NCBI GenBank assembly: GCA_007449985.2
Contig: VIIQ02000117.1
Coordinates: 207,001-271,000 of the forward strand
Direction: 5' to 3'
Length of the DNA stretch: 64,000 bases
From: Desmodesmus armatus
Lineage: Eukaryota > Chlorophyta > Chlorophyceae > Sphaeropleales > Scenedesmaceae
The position numbers and the translations under genes were made by a program. Below, piece after piece: positions 34,767 to 48,778 of this stretch; the stretch's first letter is position 1, and each line of letters opens with the position of its first letter. The notes under the pieces are model-generated. The model was given only the letters and a program-made list of their open reading frames with translations. It had not been told where the DNA came from and searched no databases.

Positions 34767-37700
34767 TCAAACAATCTCTTCAGCAGCCCCTAGCCCGTTG
34801 AAGCTCGTGCCCTCCACGAAGGTTGCATGATGTGCAGCACTTCTGACTGCACTGTTGTGACCTTGCCTTGCGAGGCTGCCATCCAGAAGCCCGGGGCAGC
34901 TATAGCACCACCAGTTACCCACTGTGTGCACGCATCCACCCACCCACCCACACCCGCCCAGCCAGCCGCTCACCTGTCGGCCTCCAAAGAAGCGCCCCTG
35001 CAAATCCACTAGCGCTCGCGTGGCAGCCTCCGCCCGATCAAACTTGATGAAGATGCGCACCTACACAGCAGCCGCGACAACAACAGCAACCACTCAGGCT
35101 CTTGCACATATGCACTCAGGCTCACGCGCTACTGCTGGAGTACAACAAAATCCAATGCAGCGCCTGACCAAGATTCATGCCCTTACCCACGAACTCAAGC
35201 CCACAGGTTACTGCAGAGGTTGAGCACTGAATCCACACATAGGCGCGTGCGTGTGTGTGTGCCGCAAGCAGCATGGTGCAGTCTGGCCACATACAGTCCA
35301 TACAAAGCACACTGCGTAGCATGAGCTTACCGCCTCCTCTGGGGCGTATCCCGCCGTTGTGACCTCAAAGATCATTACGTCCTCGACAGTGCCGTACTTG
35401 GTGAGCTCGTTGCCAACCTGACACATGACACAGCATGGCACAACACACCAACACAGAGCACACGCACACGCAGAATCAAGAACTTGACTAGATGCTTTGA
35501 AGCCTGTGTCATGCTTGACATTGCAGTCTTGCACCCACTATGCGCAACACACGTGTCGCATCCGGGACGCTACAACGTGCAAAGAAAGGAGGAGAGGAGA
35601 GGTCACCAAAAGCAAACAAGAGGCTGTACTGTACCCGCAACCACAGGAGTACCTCAAACACCGCCCCTGGCAGTCCAGGCAACTCAACTGAGTTGTGTCT
35701 GGCCAGCCGGAGGGGGTGCGGCCCCCTGGGGCACCTCCCAAAAAACACTGCCACCACAGCTCACCTCCTCTTCTAGGTCTTCATCCACCTCCCCTGGGCC
35801 CACCATATTCCGTAACAGCAGCACACGCGTGGGCGTCCCCTTGAATGCAGCACCCCGAGGCCGCTTGTCTGCCGGTTGGTCTGCATTGACAATGACACCT
35901 GTGCACATGCCAGGTGCATTGACAGTGCCGGGATCAGCAGCAGAAGGGGAACAGCAGCAGAAGAAAACAAACAGCGGCGGAGTGGGCAGCAGTGGTGTCA
36001 GCCCTGGCGGCAGCAGCAGAACGCCAGGGTTTGGAGAAGATGGGTTTGAGCTGTCTTGAAGGGCAGCTGCAATGGGTGGTGAGGCTTGAACCTTAAGGCC
36101 TGCTGACGTCCACACATACGCCTGGGTGTATCCTATGTGAGGGACTCCTGTTTTCAAGCACCAACCTGTCCTACAAGCTCCCAATATGGAAACGGAGGCC
36201 CACAGCAATGCAGCCTTGATGTGACAGAAATTCCAGCACAGCCAGCAGCAGCAGCTCAATACGATAGGAACCTGCCGCGTGATACGCTGTCTACCAGCAT
36301 AGCGGTGCCTCCAACTACAAGTACACAGTGACAAGCCATATGGCTACATCCTTGCAGGCATATGCCAGAACCATCGACGCACCCGCATGTGCTGCCGTCT
36401 TCTGCGCCACCAGGGGGGTGGCCATGCCTGCCTGTTGCGCCCGAGCCCCTGTCTTTCCCGCCATCCCATCTTCTCCAGCAGCTTCTGCGCAAGGCCCATG
36501 CCCTTAGGAGCAGCACCAGGCAGCCCCGGCTGGCCCGCAGGCGCCATGCCCAACAAGCCGCCAGTGCCACTGCTGCCAGTGCTGCTGGCGGGCGGCGGCT
36601 GAGAGGAGCTGGGCGGGTGGCCGGCAGGGCTGGCCCTGAGCAGAGCACAGCATGGCAGACGGCAATGTCTGATAAATCAAATGAGAAAATGCAAGAGATG
36701 ACACCCGGTGCATTCTTGCGCGGGTGTGTGCAGAGTGCTGAAATGGACGATTATGCATGCTTGCTTGCAGTATTGCACAACAGCTGGTTGCATAATCCGA
36801 TGGCTGCTGCTGCTTGTGAGTGGAAAGTGGGTTGTGACAGCAATTTGCCAATGCAGCATGCAATTCACTCAATAACACTGCAGTGCCAAGATAGCCCATA
36901 CCCTGGTGTACCCCATGCCTATCTGCTTCTAGACTGCTGCTTATGGCGAGGGCAGGACCTTACCCCCCCCCCCCCCCACACACACACACACAGCGCACAC
37001 AGCAGTACCCTTTAACCTACCCACTAAGCCGGGCGCGTGCAGCAAACGCCTCGTCTCCAGACAGTTTGAGCCGCCGCTGCCGCTCCCTTTCGTAATCGTC
37101 CATGCCATCATCCCCAACACATGCTGCTGACCCAGGCCCCGGCCCAGCTGCTGCTGACATGTCTGCCTGGTGCTGCTGCTGCTGTGTTGAGCCAAGGCCT
37201 CCTTGGAACACAAACTCATCATCATCATCTGCTGTGCTGCTGGCTGCTGGTGGCTCAAAGCCAGGCGGTGGTTTGCTGGCTGCTGCAATAAAGGCTGCTG
37301 CTTCTGCTTGCTCCCGCTTTCGCCGCTCAATCTCCTGCACAGGAACAGGCGCAGGCACAGCGCGGTTGGGTTTGGGATGAGACCGATAACACCAGAGCAC
37401 ACATACACAAGTGTGTCGGAACACACTGCTACGAGAGGAAGAATCTGACTGTCACCTTGCCGTGCAACTGCTGCTTGCAAGAATATGTCAACTCACTCCC
37501 ACGCCCCTCGGTTGCAGGCAATCGTTGCTGGGCAAAATCAGAGCCACCTAGTGGTGATGGACCAGTATGCCGCTGGAGAGGTTATGGGCTGATGTGGGTG
37601 TTATGCTACTGGGAATAGTGTCAAGCATGCCTTGGCAAGAGTGTCAGATGTGCTGACTTGCAGATGCTGCTGCCCAGTGACATGCACACTGCTGCGCCCT

Positions 37701-38324
37701 GCCTGCTGATGTCGCCCCCACATGGGCATGAGATGGCAGCCCAGAACACCTGCTTGTTTTCAACCGTTCCCAACCCAATGCTCTCGCGTCTGCTGTGTGT
37801 GAAGTTGTCAAGCATGACAGCTGCATGCAAACACCAGGGCACCACCTGACCTGCTCAGCCTCCCGCAGGCGTGCTGCCCTCTCTGCCTCCTCCTCTGCTG
37901 CCCTCTTCCGCTTCTCCCGCTCCCGCATGATGTCTTCGTAATCATTCGGCTTCGAAGGGTCGTACTCGTCTTTCAAAGACTCGCCATTCAGAGCTTTGAG
38001 GAAGCTGAAGGAGGAGTGCTGGGCAGGAGCACCACCAGGCATGACAGGGCCAGGACCAGCCCCTGAGCCCACAGCCGACGCTGACACGTTCACGACCGGT
38101 GGAGGTCCACGGCCACCACCCCTGCCACCGTCAGAGGAGCCTGTGCGCCCTCCTGTGCGACCTGCACCGCCTGCTCTGACTGAGGGGGGCACCCCCAGCA
38201 GGGTGCTGCTGCCACCTGCCTGTTTGGGCCGGAAAGTGGGCTGCAGCTTCTTCGACGATGCAGCCCAACCTTTTGAAGCTGCATCCTCATCCTTTGCTTG
38301 AGGCAGGTCGCCGTACAGACTCAT
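34767..38324 (-). CDS. SPF45: Splicing factor 45 (SPF45 / RBM17 / DRT111)
   Basis: Nuclear splicing factor that helps choose 3' splice sites. Exons: 37851-38324, 37021-37334, 36383-36635, 35765-35898, 35331-35417, 34974-35060, and a last exon ending at 34767. N-terminus MSLYGDLP, then FSFLKALNGE...EYDPSKPNDYEDIMRE and an Arg/Glu-rich helix; exon 2 has YERERQRRLKLSGDEAF; exon 3 carries the G-patch (GMGLAQKLLEKMGWRE.QGLGRN); exons 4-6 form the C-terminal RRM/UHM (TRVLLLRNMVGPGEVDEDL, TKYGTVEDVMIFE, EEAVRIFIKFD, GRFFGGRQ). The last exon gives ATFVEGTSFNGL. Exon 3 is 253 nt where phase needs 254, so one base is missing near 36425-36431. The last acceptor is unclear; the intron before it is in frame and open. 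Confidence 0.94.
35661..35750 (-). repeat. Dispersed GC-rich repeat, copy 2, in SPF45 intron
   Basis: Minus-strand counterpart of 12309-12406: T-run, G-rich block, CCGGCTGGCCAGACACAACT, then ACTGCCAGGGG. It lies just inside the donor side of the intron between 35765 and 35417. Confidence 0.6.
36964..36994. repeat. C-run and CA microsatellite in SPF45 intron
   Basis: About 15 C followed by a CA run, just downstream (in gene direction) of the donor at 37020. Confidence 0.8.
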
Positions 38325-39712
38325 TGAGGCTTGCTACTGCTGCTCAGATCATAAAAGTTGCAGCAGGCATAGAGCTGTCCTGTGCGCGCATGAACACCAC
38401 GAATGTTTGTATCAGACAATTGATCACGTACGGGAGACATATCATCTCATAGCGTAGGGCCTGACTAAACCAAGATGACTAAGGTCAGCAAGGTCAACAA
38501 CTTTGCAATTGCTTTGTCCTCCGTCCAGCTGTTCTTACTGCCTGCAGTGGATTGCTGCACGTGTCCTTGGCCCGCCACATGCAGCACCGATGCTGTTGCC
38601 CCACTGCTGGCCTGGAGCGCCAGGGGGCCCCCTGCCCATCCGTTTCATGCTGCGCGGGCGCAATTGCACAAGTGACGAAGCGTCAGGATAAGCATCACCT
38701 GTCGACCATGAGACCAGTCCCCTGTTCACCTATATCAAGAATGCTGACAACACTCGTAAGACCAGTGTTGCCCAGGCCATATGGCATGAGCAGAGCCAGT
38801 GCCTGCAGCTGTCAGCACACAACAGTATGTACACAGGCAGCTGCTGTGCTGCGCAATGACAAAAGACACACTCCACCACCCCAAGGTCAACCGTATCTTA
38901 CAAAACGCAGACAGGTGGCCAACTAAGCAGCATGTACAGGCCACATAGGCCAACATAGGGCTGAGCGTGCTTGCGCCCACAACCACCACTGAGACCTTGC
39001 TGCGCTCAGCAGCCTATACGAACACACGCACCCTGCTGCCTGACCACAACGGGCCAGCTGTCATGACTGGCACAACCAGTGTGCAAAAACAATGGCTGCA
39101 GCACAATCAGTACAGGGTGACAAAGCAAGTCCACACTGACGTGCTTGCAGGCAGTGCAATGGTAGGGCCGCCAAGCCATCAAGCTGACCCAGTAGCACAG
39201 GTGGTTGTGATAGCTGCCGCTGTCACAGTAGTGAAGTGCCTGCTGCTGTTCCTGTCACCCATGCCAGTGCAGCAAGGCCCGCACTGCCCCAGGTGCCAAG
39301 TGCTCTGGCAAAAGGCCCGACTGCAAAGAGCAAGACATACGCCGAAACCGCGGACTGCCCTGCCCTGCTTTGTAAACCATACTCCTGTCCTGTAAACAAT
39401 ACTCGAGTCCCAAGGCGTACCCCAAAGAGTGCCCAGCACCCCACCCGTCCCATGCCAACACCCGTCCCATGCCCACCATAACAACAAGCCCCAAAAACAA
39501 TGCATGCCCGACAACTGCCACAAACGCACAACCCCCACAGGCCGGGCCGGTGCACCGGCTGACCCAACGCCAGGGTGCTGGTGCTGCTGGCACAGCTGCT
39601 GGGACATGGGCGAGGCTGCACCGCTGCCTTGCTGCTGCCCTGCAGCTAGCGACAAGCGCTTGCGTGGAGTGCGGTGCAGCAGCTGCAACGCTGCTGCTTG
39701 AACACTGCTGCA
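38325..39712. other. Spacer between UBC 3' end and SPF45 start
   Basis: No gene recognised. The part near 38325 should hold the SPF45 promoter; the rest is UBC 3' UTR with a minus-strand TGTAA at 38898-38902. Confidence 0.5.
38898..38902 (-). terminator. TGTAA polyadenylation signal candidate of UBC
   Basis: Minus-strand TGTAA about 810 bases beyond the UBC stop. Confidence 0.45.
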
Positions 39713-40950
<1,238 letters not shown>

Positions 40951-43900
40951 GGTTGCTGTGCTGCTATGTTCTTCACTGGACTCACGCCTCCCCCTACTTG
41001 AGCACGCTGGCTGTATATGCAACAGTCTGAGAGATGTCGAGAGAGGTGTTGAGGTGGGGGGTTGGCCCCTACCTCCTCCTTGAGAGGTACTAGTGGGTAC
41101 CCTACCAGGGTATACAAAGCTTGTGTCAGGTGCTGGACTCTCGTGTCTCCCTGTTGGACCACAACGCATATGGACTTCATGTCACAGTGCACATTATTTC
41201 CATCATTCAAGCTGAACAAGTGCTTCGTGATGTGTGATGTCTGGAACCAGCAGATCTAATCCCAAAAGCTCTGCCGTCCAGCAGAGAGATGTTGTCTGTC
41301 TTTCATATGCAGATGAAATGTAATGGAATTGTTGCCGTGTAATTATGCATGCCTCTTGGCTAGAACCACAATAGGATGTGCTGCCAGGTCTACAAGGTCA
41401 GCAGTGTAGGTGCACAGCGGAGATACAGCAGCCAACCTGACCTTTGCAAGGGGTTATCGGACCCAGCTCACAGGTGACGTTACAAGGTGTCCTTCCGCAA
41501 CACCTGGGCACACACCTGTACAGCAGTCAGCACTCCAGGCTGCGGGGCTTCACTTTCAAGTGAAAGTGCACACAATTCAGCCACCACCCGTCACACTGCA
41601 CAAGCCACCTAAATCAAGGGAAATCCGCAGCGCCGTACATCTCTTGGGTGGCTGGCACTGATATAGCAAATATACCTAACACTGGTACTAATTTGAACAA
41701 CCCTCTTGTTCCTGCACAGCCCAGCAGCAGCCCAAGGTGTGTAGGCGCCATGCTGTGTTGGTGACACGCCAATACCGGCAGTGACCCAGCTGCTGCATGC
41801 ATCGAAGGCACGCTGACAGATCACCAGCACATGTGCCAGTAGGCTGGCGACAAGAGAGCACCCCAGCACCAGCAGATAGGCCTGCAGCAAATCTCTCAAC
41901 ACCGCCAACATAGGCATACGGCATGAATAAGGGCGTTAGTACGGTTAACAAATGCATAACAACTGGATCAGGTACCTATCTATTTAGCAGGTTGTGGGTG
42001 GGACGCTCTGCTTTGCGGGTTTCCCGCCGCTGTGGATGCACAGAAGCAAAGCAGAGGCCGCGCGGGCCTTGTACGGTAGCATGTAGTGACTGCACAATCC
42101 GGGGAAGCTACTGAGGAGCCAGCCGAGGCAGCCATGACCTATGCAACACAACAGCAACACCACCACCAGCAGCACTCCGCCCGATGTATCAGTGCAGAGT
42201 GGGCCACCAGCGATGCCTGCATAACAGCCTTTGAATACTCTGGACCGTGGCGCCTCCGGCCAGTGGCATTGACAGGGGCACACATCACTTTGAGAGCCAA
42301 GCGCAGAGCAACGCCCGCCAACACTCAAGGGCCACGAGTGGGTCCCCGCCTCAGTAGTTGGCAAGCACGGCTAGACATCTGCATGACTCGAGCGTGGCGT
42401 AAAAAACTAAGGAGCCAGATGCAAAGCTCCCGTGACGTGCTGTTGCACGGCATCAGAAGCTGTTGGCTAATGCTGAGGTTTCGATAACTAAGCTGTATGA
42501 ACTGAGAGGTAGGGTAAAGGTGACTGCACCTTACTGCGGAAGCACCTGTGCCGGTGCGAGCACAGCAGAAGTCACATCCCCCAACATCTACATCGTGGAC
42601 TGCCGCCAGGGGCTGCAGGGTGTGGCTGGCTGTACCCAAGGCACCACGGCATAAGTGCCACAGCGGACAACAGCAACCGCAGTCACTACGGCCCGTACAG
42701 CCATGCTAGCACTCACAAGGGGTCAAGGGCTTGCTCTGACGACCAGTCATGCCTGCTGTATGCCAAGGTCACATGACTGCTTCCCATGCACACGCATCAT
42801 GCCCCATGCAGCAGGGGCCCCCATAGGCGGCACACTGTGCCGTGGCTCGCTTACTGCCATCGGCACCCATGCCGGGTGCAACCACTGCAGTGCATCCAAT
42901 GCTGCCCTGCTGTACCGGTAGGCTTCATAAATGAGCAAGCCAGACTGTAGCAAAGCCACTCTGAGAAGCACAAGACTGACCACACATCCAGGGGGGACAT
43001 TTGAAAAGAGGGTCACGGCTGGTGGGCAGAGGCCACCAACTCAGTCTGTCATAGGCTGGGTGCAGCGCTCAATGCCACGGTGCAGGTAAGAGTTATGCCG
43101 TCACAATGCCGTGCAGGACTGTGCTGCATGCAGGCGTCTTGCATGCACAGCTGCACACCGGCAGCCACAGTGGGCAGTATGAAACACAGCCACCGACGTG
43201 ACGTCCAGCAAGCTCGCTGAAGGGGCGTAAGGGTGCCCCACACAAGTCTTTCATTCATGCCTCCCAGTCAGTGCTGCCAACGGTTTTCAGGGGCACTGCA
43301 TGCCAAAAAGAAAAAGAGAGAGAGAGAGAGAGAGAAACAGGAAGCAGCACTGCAGGAAAATGTCAGACAAAGCGCACGAACAAAGAGAGTGTGTGCAGTG
43401 GTGCATTTGCAATGCTGCATGACATGCCAACCCAATCCCCTCGCCTACCCCAATAAAAGAAAGAGCAAGACAGAGACAGCATACGCACTAGGCATGTATC
43501 TACTGATGGCAAGTAGCGTGTCCACACTCTAGGCGCACTTGGGCGCAGTAGGCTTGGATACCTATCAGGGTAGTGTAGCTGAAGCAGGGTAGCTGATAAC
43601 CACACAGATGCCCCACTCTCGCAAGCATGCATTGGAGCGTGGCCAGCTCTTGGTCATGGGGCAAGTGCATGTTGCACACCACAGAAGAAAGAGACCCATC
43701 AAGTGCAACTGTCATCCAGTTCATGAGCTTGCAGCACACCACACACGGACGTTGCGGGTGTGCTGCAGGTTGCTGCCGGGGGCAATGCACGCAGTGCTCG
43801 TCTACTCACTCTGGATGATATTTCGCTGGAAACAGCAGCAGATGCCGCTCTTTCAGAGATCAGACCAGCCACGGGACCAGATCATGCAGCCCGAAAAGAA

Positions 43901-44934
43901 CACTATCTGCTAAAAAAACCCAATCAGCCCATCAAACCCCAGCAAAAGAAACAACCCTTGGCATGACAAAGACCCTCTGCACGATAGCGCAAGTGTCAAC
44001 GGACGGCACCCCAAATACACAGCATTAGGCTTGACGGTCTATTCAGCAGTGCCCGTCCTGAGCTCAGCACACAAACGCCCGACCGCCAGGCAAAACAACA
44101 AACCCATAAGTCATGCTCTGTGCTGAGAGCTGGAGATTTGAGTGTGGCATTGCCTGAGACCCCACTATGACTCGAAACAGGCACTTGGTTGCATTCATAC
44201 AACAGGCCGCGAACCCTTCTGTTCTTCTGCCTCACAACACAACGAACAAATCTTCCAACCAAAAAGTCCAAGAGAATAGGGATCCACACGCTGCTTGCAT
44301 GTGGGTTCATCCTGCGTAAACGCCACGTGCTGCAAGAATTGCCCAGACATAACCCTGCTGGATTCACCAGGCAGCTGGAGGTGGCCGGATTCTTACCAGG
44401 CCACCACCTGTCGCACATGGGCAGCATGTGCCTGTTGCTCCATCAAATCAAGTCGACAAAGCACCCAAGATGACACACCCCGCAGCACAAAACAATACAT
44501 GCTGGCCAGGTGTCCAAACACTGCACAAGCAAGAGAGATCAGACAAAGGCCCACAAGATGCACGCCCAGGGAAGCGACAACCCAACAAAACATGTGTTTA
44601 GCATTGATGCACGGCCACAAAATGTGATCACCGATGAAACAATGTTTGCCAATGTGCCCGTGGCAGCTGCGACATGCCTGCCGGTGCACTCAGATCAGTG
44701 TCGCAATCAACACCAACACAGCAACCAGCAGCGCCGACCGGCGCTGTCCTGCAGTCTTCTGCTGCAGCAGCTGCCGCACAGCGGTTGCGCCAATGCAAAC
44801 AACGTGCCCTGCCGCCGCCATCACAGCCGCCATCAGTACAACCAGCGGTGGTTGCTCTCTGTGATTGTCGTAGCAGTGCGGTATGAGACCTGAAACCCGA
44901 AACCTAGCCTCGCCCTGGTAGATAGACCCAAGCC
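40951..44934. other. 4 kb spacer: UBC upstream region and SBP-gene 3' flank
   Basis: No supported gene on either strand; open frames here are short, without motifs or matching splice phase. The 40951-41300 part should hold the UBC promoter. A GA run lies at about 43314-43335. The rest may be a long SBP 3' UTR plus intergenic DNA. Confidence 0.45.
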
Positions 44935-47900
44935 CTAGCTGTGCATCAGTGGGCTGCTGACTGCACCATCAAGCAAGGCCTGCAGCTCAGCAGCCAGCTG
45001 CTGCTGAGACTGCTGCAGCTGCTGCACCATCATGCCTGCTGCAGCTGCACCAGGCAGCAGCTGCCCACCTTGCCCTCCCATGACACTACCACCCTGTTGC
45101 TGGAGTGGCAGGGGATAGGCAGGCGCCCCGGCACCCGCTCCCAGCATGCCAGGGACCTGCTGCCGTGTTTGAAGCAGGCCCCCTTGGCCGCTTATGGCAG
45201 CAGCAACTGAAGCAGGAGTTGTCATTGGCAGCGCATGGCTGTGCCCTGCTAGCCCCATGCCAGTGCTGACATACACCCCGCCTGCTGGCCCGGCAAGGCC
45301 TGCAGAAGTGCCGACTCCAAGAGCCTGCATGGCTCCATACTGCGGCTGCTGCTGCTGCTCGAGTAACCCCATCGGCATGCTACCGAGCGCCAGGAGGTCG
45401 TTGTAGGTGTCCATGCAATCTGCTGGCCGCCGGGACTGGTCACTAGGCAGGGTGAGGCCCGCAGGGGCACTGTCAAACTCCCGCAGCTGCGGCTGCAGCT
45501 GCTGCCGCGCGTTCAGCAGCAAGTTCTGCGCACTTGCTGCACTCAGAGACCGAAGCTCGGAGGGATTACCTAACGCATCCTGGCGAGCTAATGCAGCCCT
45601 ACCTGCTCCTCCTACTGCTGCAGCGATCATATCCTTGAGACCCTCGAAGTCTGGCAGGCCGCCGTCACTCTGCAGCCCCCCTGCCGCAGGACGGCCCCAT
45701 CCCTGCTGGTTGGTGTGTCCTCCCACGCCCAGCGCAAACTGCTCTGCAGCAGCCTGGCGCTGCTGCTGCTGCTGCTGGGGCTGTAGCTGTTGCGCCTGCA
45801 GCCCCTGTGGCAGCTGCGCCATGCCGTGCATGTTCATGCCTCCTGGGAGTGCAGAACCCCCGCCGCTGCCTACCGGCATCAGCGGCATTGGGGCGCTGCT
45901 TGGTGCCTGGGCCCCTTGTTGGAACTCGAACCCTGCCTGCATGAACTGGAACTGCCCCAACTGAACTGGCTCAGCTTTGACCATACCTGGCGGTAATGAG
46001 GATGGCACTGCAGGCTGGGGTGCGGTGAGGCCCCCAGGTGGCTGTAGCCCTGCTGAGTCTGGCATTCCTGCCGGGAAGCTTCCGCTCGAGGTGCTGCGGG
46101 TCATAGCTGCCGCAGCCGCTGCTGCAGCTGGAAAGGACTGCGCGTCGTCAAGAGACCGGCGCTGCGGCAGCAGCGTGCTGTGCTGCTGCAGGCTCTGCTG
46201 CCGCTGGTGTGCTTGCATGCTTCTCAGGGAGTCCCCACTGGCACTGGCAAGGCCGGAAGAGTCCCCTGTTTCCAGCGCAGCAATGCTGTAGATATCAGCA
46301 TGCTCATGGGTGCTGCTTTGCTGCTGCTGCCAGCCCCGCAGCTGCTGCACCTGCTGCTGGTGCTGTCGCTCTCTGAGAAGCTGCAGCAGCAGGTCGCTGC
46401 CTGAGGCATGTACACCTGGCGGCTGGTAGGGTCCAACTGCAGGGTTTAATGCGGCAGGGTTTCCTTGCTCTGTGCCTACAGCTGGCTGGCTGACAGCTGA
46501 CTGCCGCACCTGCTCTTGCTGCTGCTGGAGACCAAACAGACCCTGCTGCCGCTGCTGCTGCTGCAGCAGCTGGCCTGCGTCCGAGGGCTGCCGCTGCTGC
46601 TGCTGCAACAGCTGTCGCTGCTGCTGCTGCTCATGCAGCAGGGCATTGTCAAAGCCCTGCTGAAGGTATGCAGCAAGCTCCATGCCTGACGGCAGGGACA
46701 TGCCTCCCTCCTGGTGCTCTGCTGGCCCTGCTGACCAGTAGCCAACAGCAGCAGCAGGCGCAATGCCTGCCCCTGCATCAGCTGCTGCTGCCGCAGCAGC
46801 TGCCGCGTACCCAGGACCCGTGTCTTGCCCGTCTGCTGCATACCTAGACGCAGCAGCGGCAGCAGCTGCTGGTGCGTGTACTGGGGTGCCGTCTTCAGAC
46901 ATGCGCTCCGAGCCTGCGTCGGACGAGGTCTTGTCGGTGCTGCGGCTTGGCTGGCTGCGCCTGCGCTCGCCAGCGCCGCCTTTGTTGTTGGCGGCGCGGC
47001 GGCGTGCCAGCTGTACCCTGCAGCTCCTGTGGAATGCGGTCAAGGGGATGATGCAGTGACGTGGAAAGCCAGGCAGGCAGGCAGGTCAGCAGGCGGGCGG
47101 GGACGTGAAAGGCAGGCGGGAAGGTAGGCACCAGCAGGCGGGCGGGGAGGTGACAGGCAGGCTGTAAGGTAGCAATAATCACCACACAGACAGGTGTCAT
47201 CATAGTCGAGCATATATAGTCGAGCAGGCTTGGGCAGAGCTTCATACCTCCACAGCTGAGAGAGGTTTTTGGCACACGCCTGCCGACCTGGCACCTGGTG
47301 TTGGTGTGGTGATTCATGGTGTGGATGAACAGTGGAACTATTTGTATGTGTGCGGGCGGTGATGCCAGCCAAATAATGTTTCAGCCACAATTACTGAAGG
47401 CCGGACAGCCGGTGCAGCACACATTGTACTGCAAAGGCGTCTGACCCGGTATCCAGAGCAACCAGCTACTGTTCAACTAGCTGCCCTGCCACAGGGTGAC
47501 CCATGTGATACTTTGAAAGCAGTACCAGTACAAGCAATCAGGAACGGTATCAGCTCTATGTTCCCTGACAGGAGTCCCACCTCTTGAGGCCATCAAAGTT
47601 GCCAATCAACTCCAGCTTGCCACACTGCAGCAGCAGACAGACAGCACAGGTGTAAAGGGCATGAAAGTTCGAAACACATTTTCCCCTGCATAGTCCCAAG
47701 TTTGCACCAGCAGGAGTGGTGATGGCAGCAGTTGTGGCAGCGGGTTGCCACTGTGGTGCAAGGCACTTCACTGATCATGTGTTGAAGGCATTGAACGTGC
47801 AGTGGCACAGTTGTGATGATCGGGCATCACATGTTGCATGAGCAAAGTGTGATCACAATGTTTGTGCCAGCAGCACCACTGCTAACAATGCTGCCTTGCC

Positions 47901-48358
47901 TAGCCCTTTGGGGCGGCGCCGTGTGGCTGCAGGCCGCAGGCCCTGCGGCACAATGCGGCGCTGAAGCTGAAGCTGTGTTGCGCCTGCTGCCTCAGAGCAT
48001 TGTCTCCCAGTGCCACTATGCCCTGCCTTCACACAACATGCGAGTAAAGGATGTCGACCAGTTAGATGCAATCTCCTGCCGTTGACGTGAGGGGCGTGGT
48101 GTACTTTCCCAGTTGAAAGGAGTTCATGCACCTGGCCGCGGAACTAGGGAACCTGGCAGCGCTGCCAGCATTGCGGCCAGCCAGCAGGGCTCCAAACCCT
48201 TCTGAAAACCATACGGGGCTTGCAAGCAGCCACCCAAGCTCGGGCCAGAGGCCACAATTCAGAATGAATGCTAGCACACTGAGCCAAGATCTCACCTGCT
48301 GGCAGAAACGCCATTTTTCGTTGCCGGACTTTTTACGGCAAAGGGACGGGGCCTGGGT

Positions 48359-48399
<41 letters not shown>

Positions 48400-48778
48400 C
48401 ATTCATGTGTCCTAGGCCCTCATGCATACTGTTGCAAGACCGTATTGTGACTGTGTGATCGCCAAACTGGCACCCAGGAATGATACCCTTTTTTGACACG
48501 AAATACTTTGTTGTGTGACTGTCTGCATGCCTTGCGCACCCCGTCACGGGATGTGAGGCTGGATGTCACATGTGACATGGTACTGTAGTGTCCTGCAGAG
48601 AGTCAGGGCTGCAGCTTGCGTAAACAGGCCCACAGAACTGCGCTGCTAGCGTTTGAGTGGCTTTATGAGTTTGTTGCCACTGGCTTTATGATAATCGCAC
48701 CTTGAGGTGTTCAGGGCAAAGGCGCCGCTTCCTACAGTACCGTCCGTGTGGGTTGACATCGACCTCACAGCCTTGTGC
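44935..48778 (-). CDS. SBP-box (SQUAMOSA promoter-binding-like) transcription factor, 5' exon(s) not found
   Basis: Plant-lineage DNA-binding factor recognising GTAC-core sites. Exons in phase: 48701-48778, 48296-48352, 47581-47624, 47026-44935; 756 residues visible. The SBP domain is built from all four: GCEVDVNPHGRYC...RLCPEHLK, KSGNEKWRFCQQ, CGKLELIGNFDGLKR, SCRVQLARRRAANNK. Spacing of Cys4, Cys21 and His24 fits zinc site 1, whose first Cys must be in an earlier exon I could not locate. Zinc site 2 has Cys43, Cys46 and Cys62, but the usual His is Glu50. The basic KRSC...RRR tail is the nuclear signal. Then follow about 650 Gln/Ala/Gly-rich residues with no domain seen. The M at 47043 in the same frame is intronic, not the start. 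Confidence 0.92.
48361..48399 (-). repeat. (CTG)13 microsatellite next to an SBP-gene 3' splice site
   Basis: Thirteen CAG units on the plus strand, CTG in the sense of the SBP gene, ending about nine bases before the exon that starts at 48352. It occupies the place of a polypyrimidine tract. Confidence 0.85.

Noticed and set aside
47026..47043. ATG at 47043 as the start of the SBP gene
   Set aside because: The splice acceptor at 47027 joins in phase to the upstream SBP exons, so this ATG is intronic.
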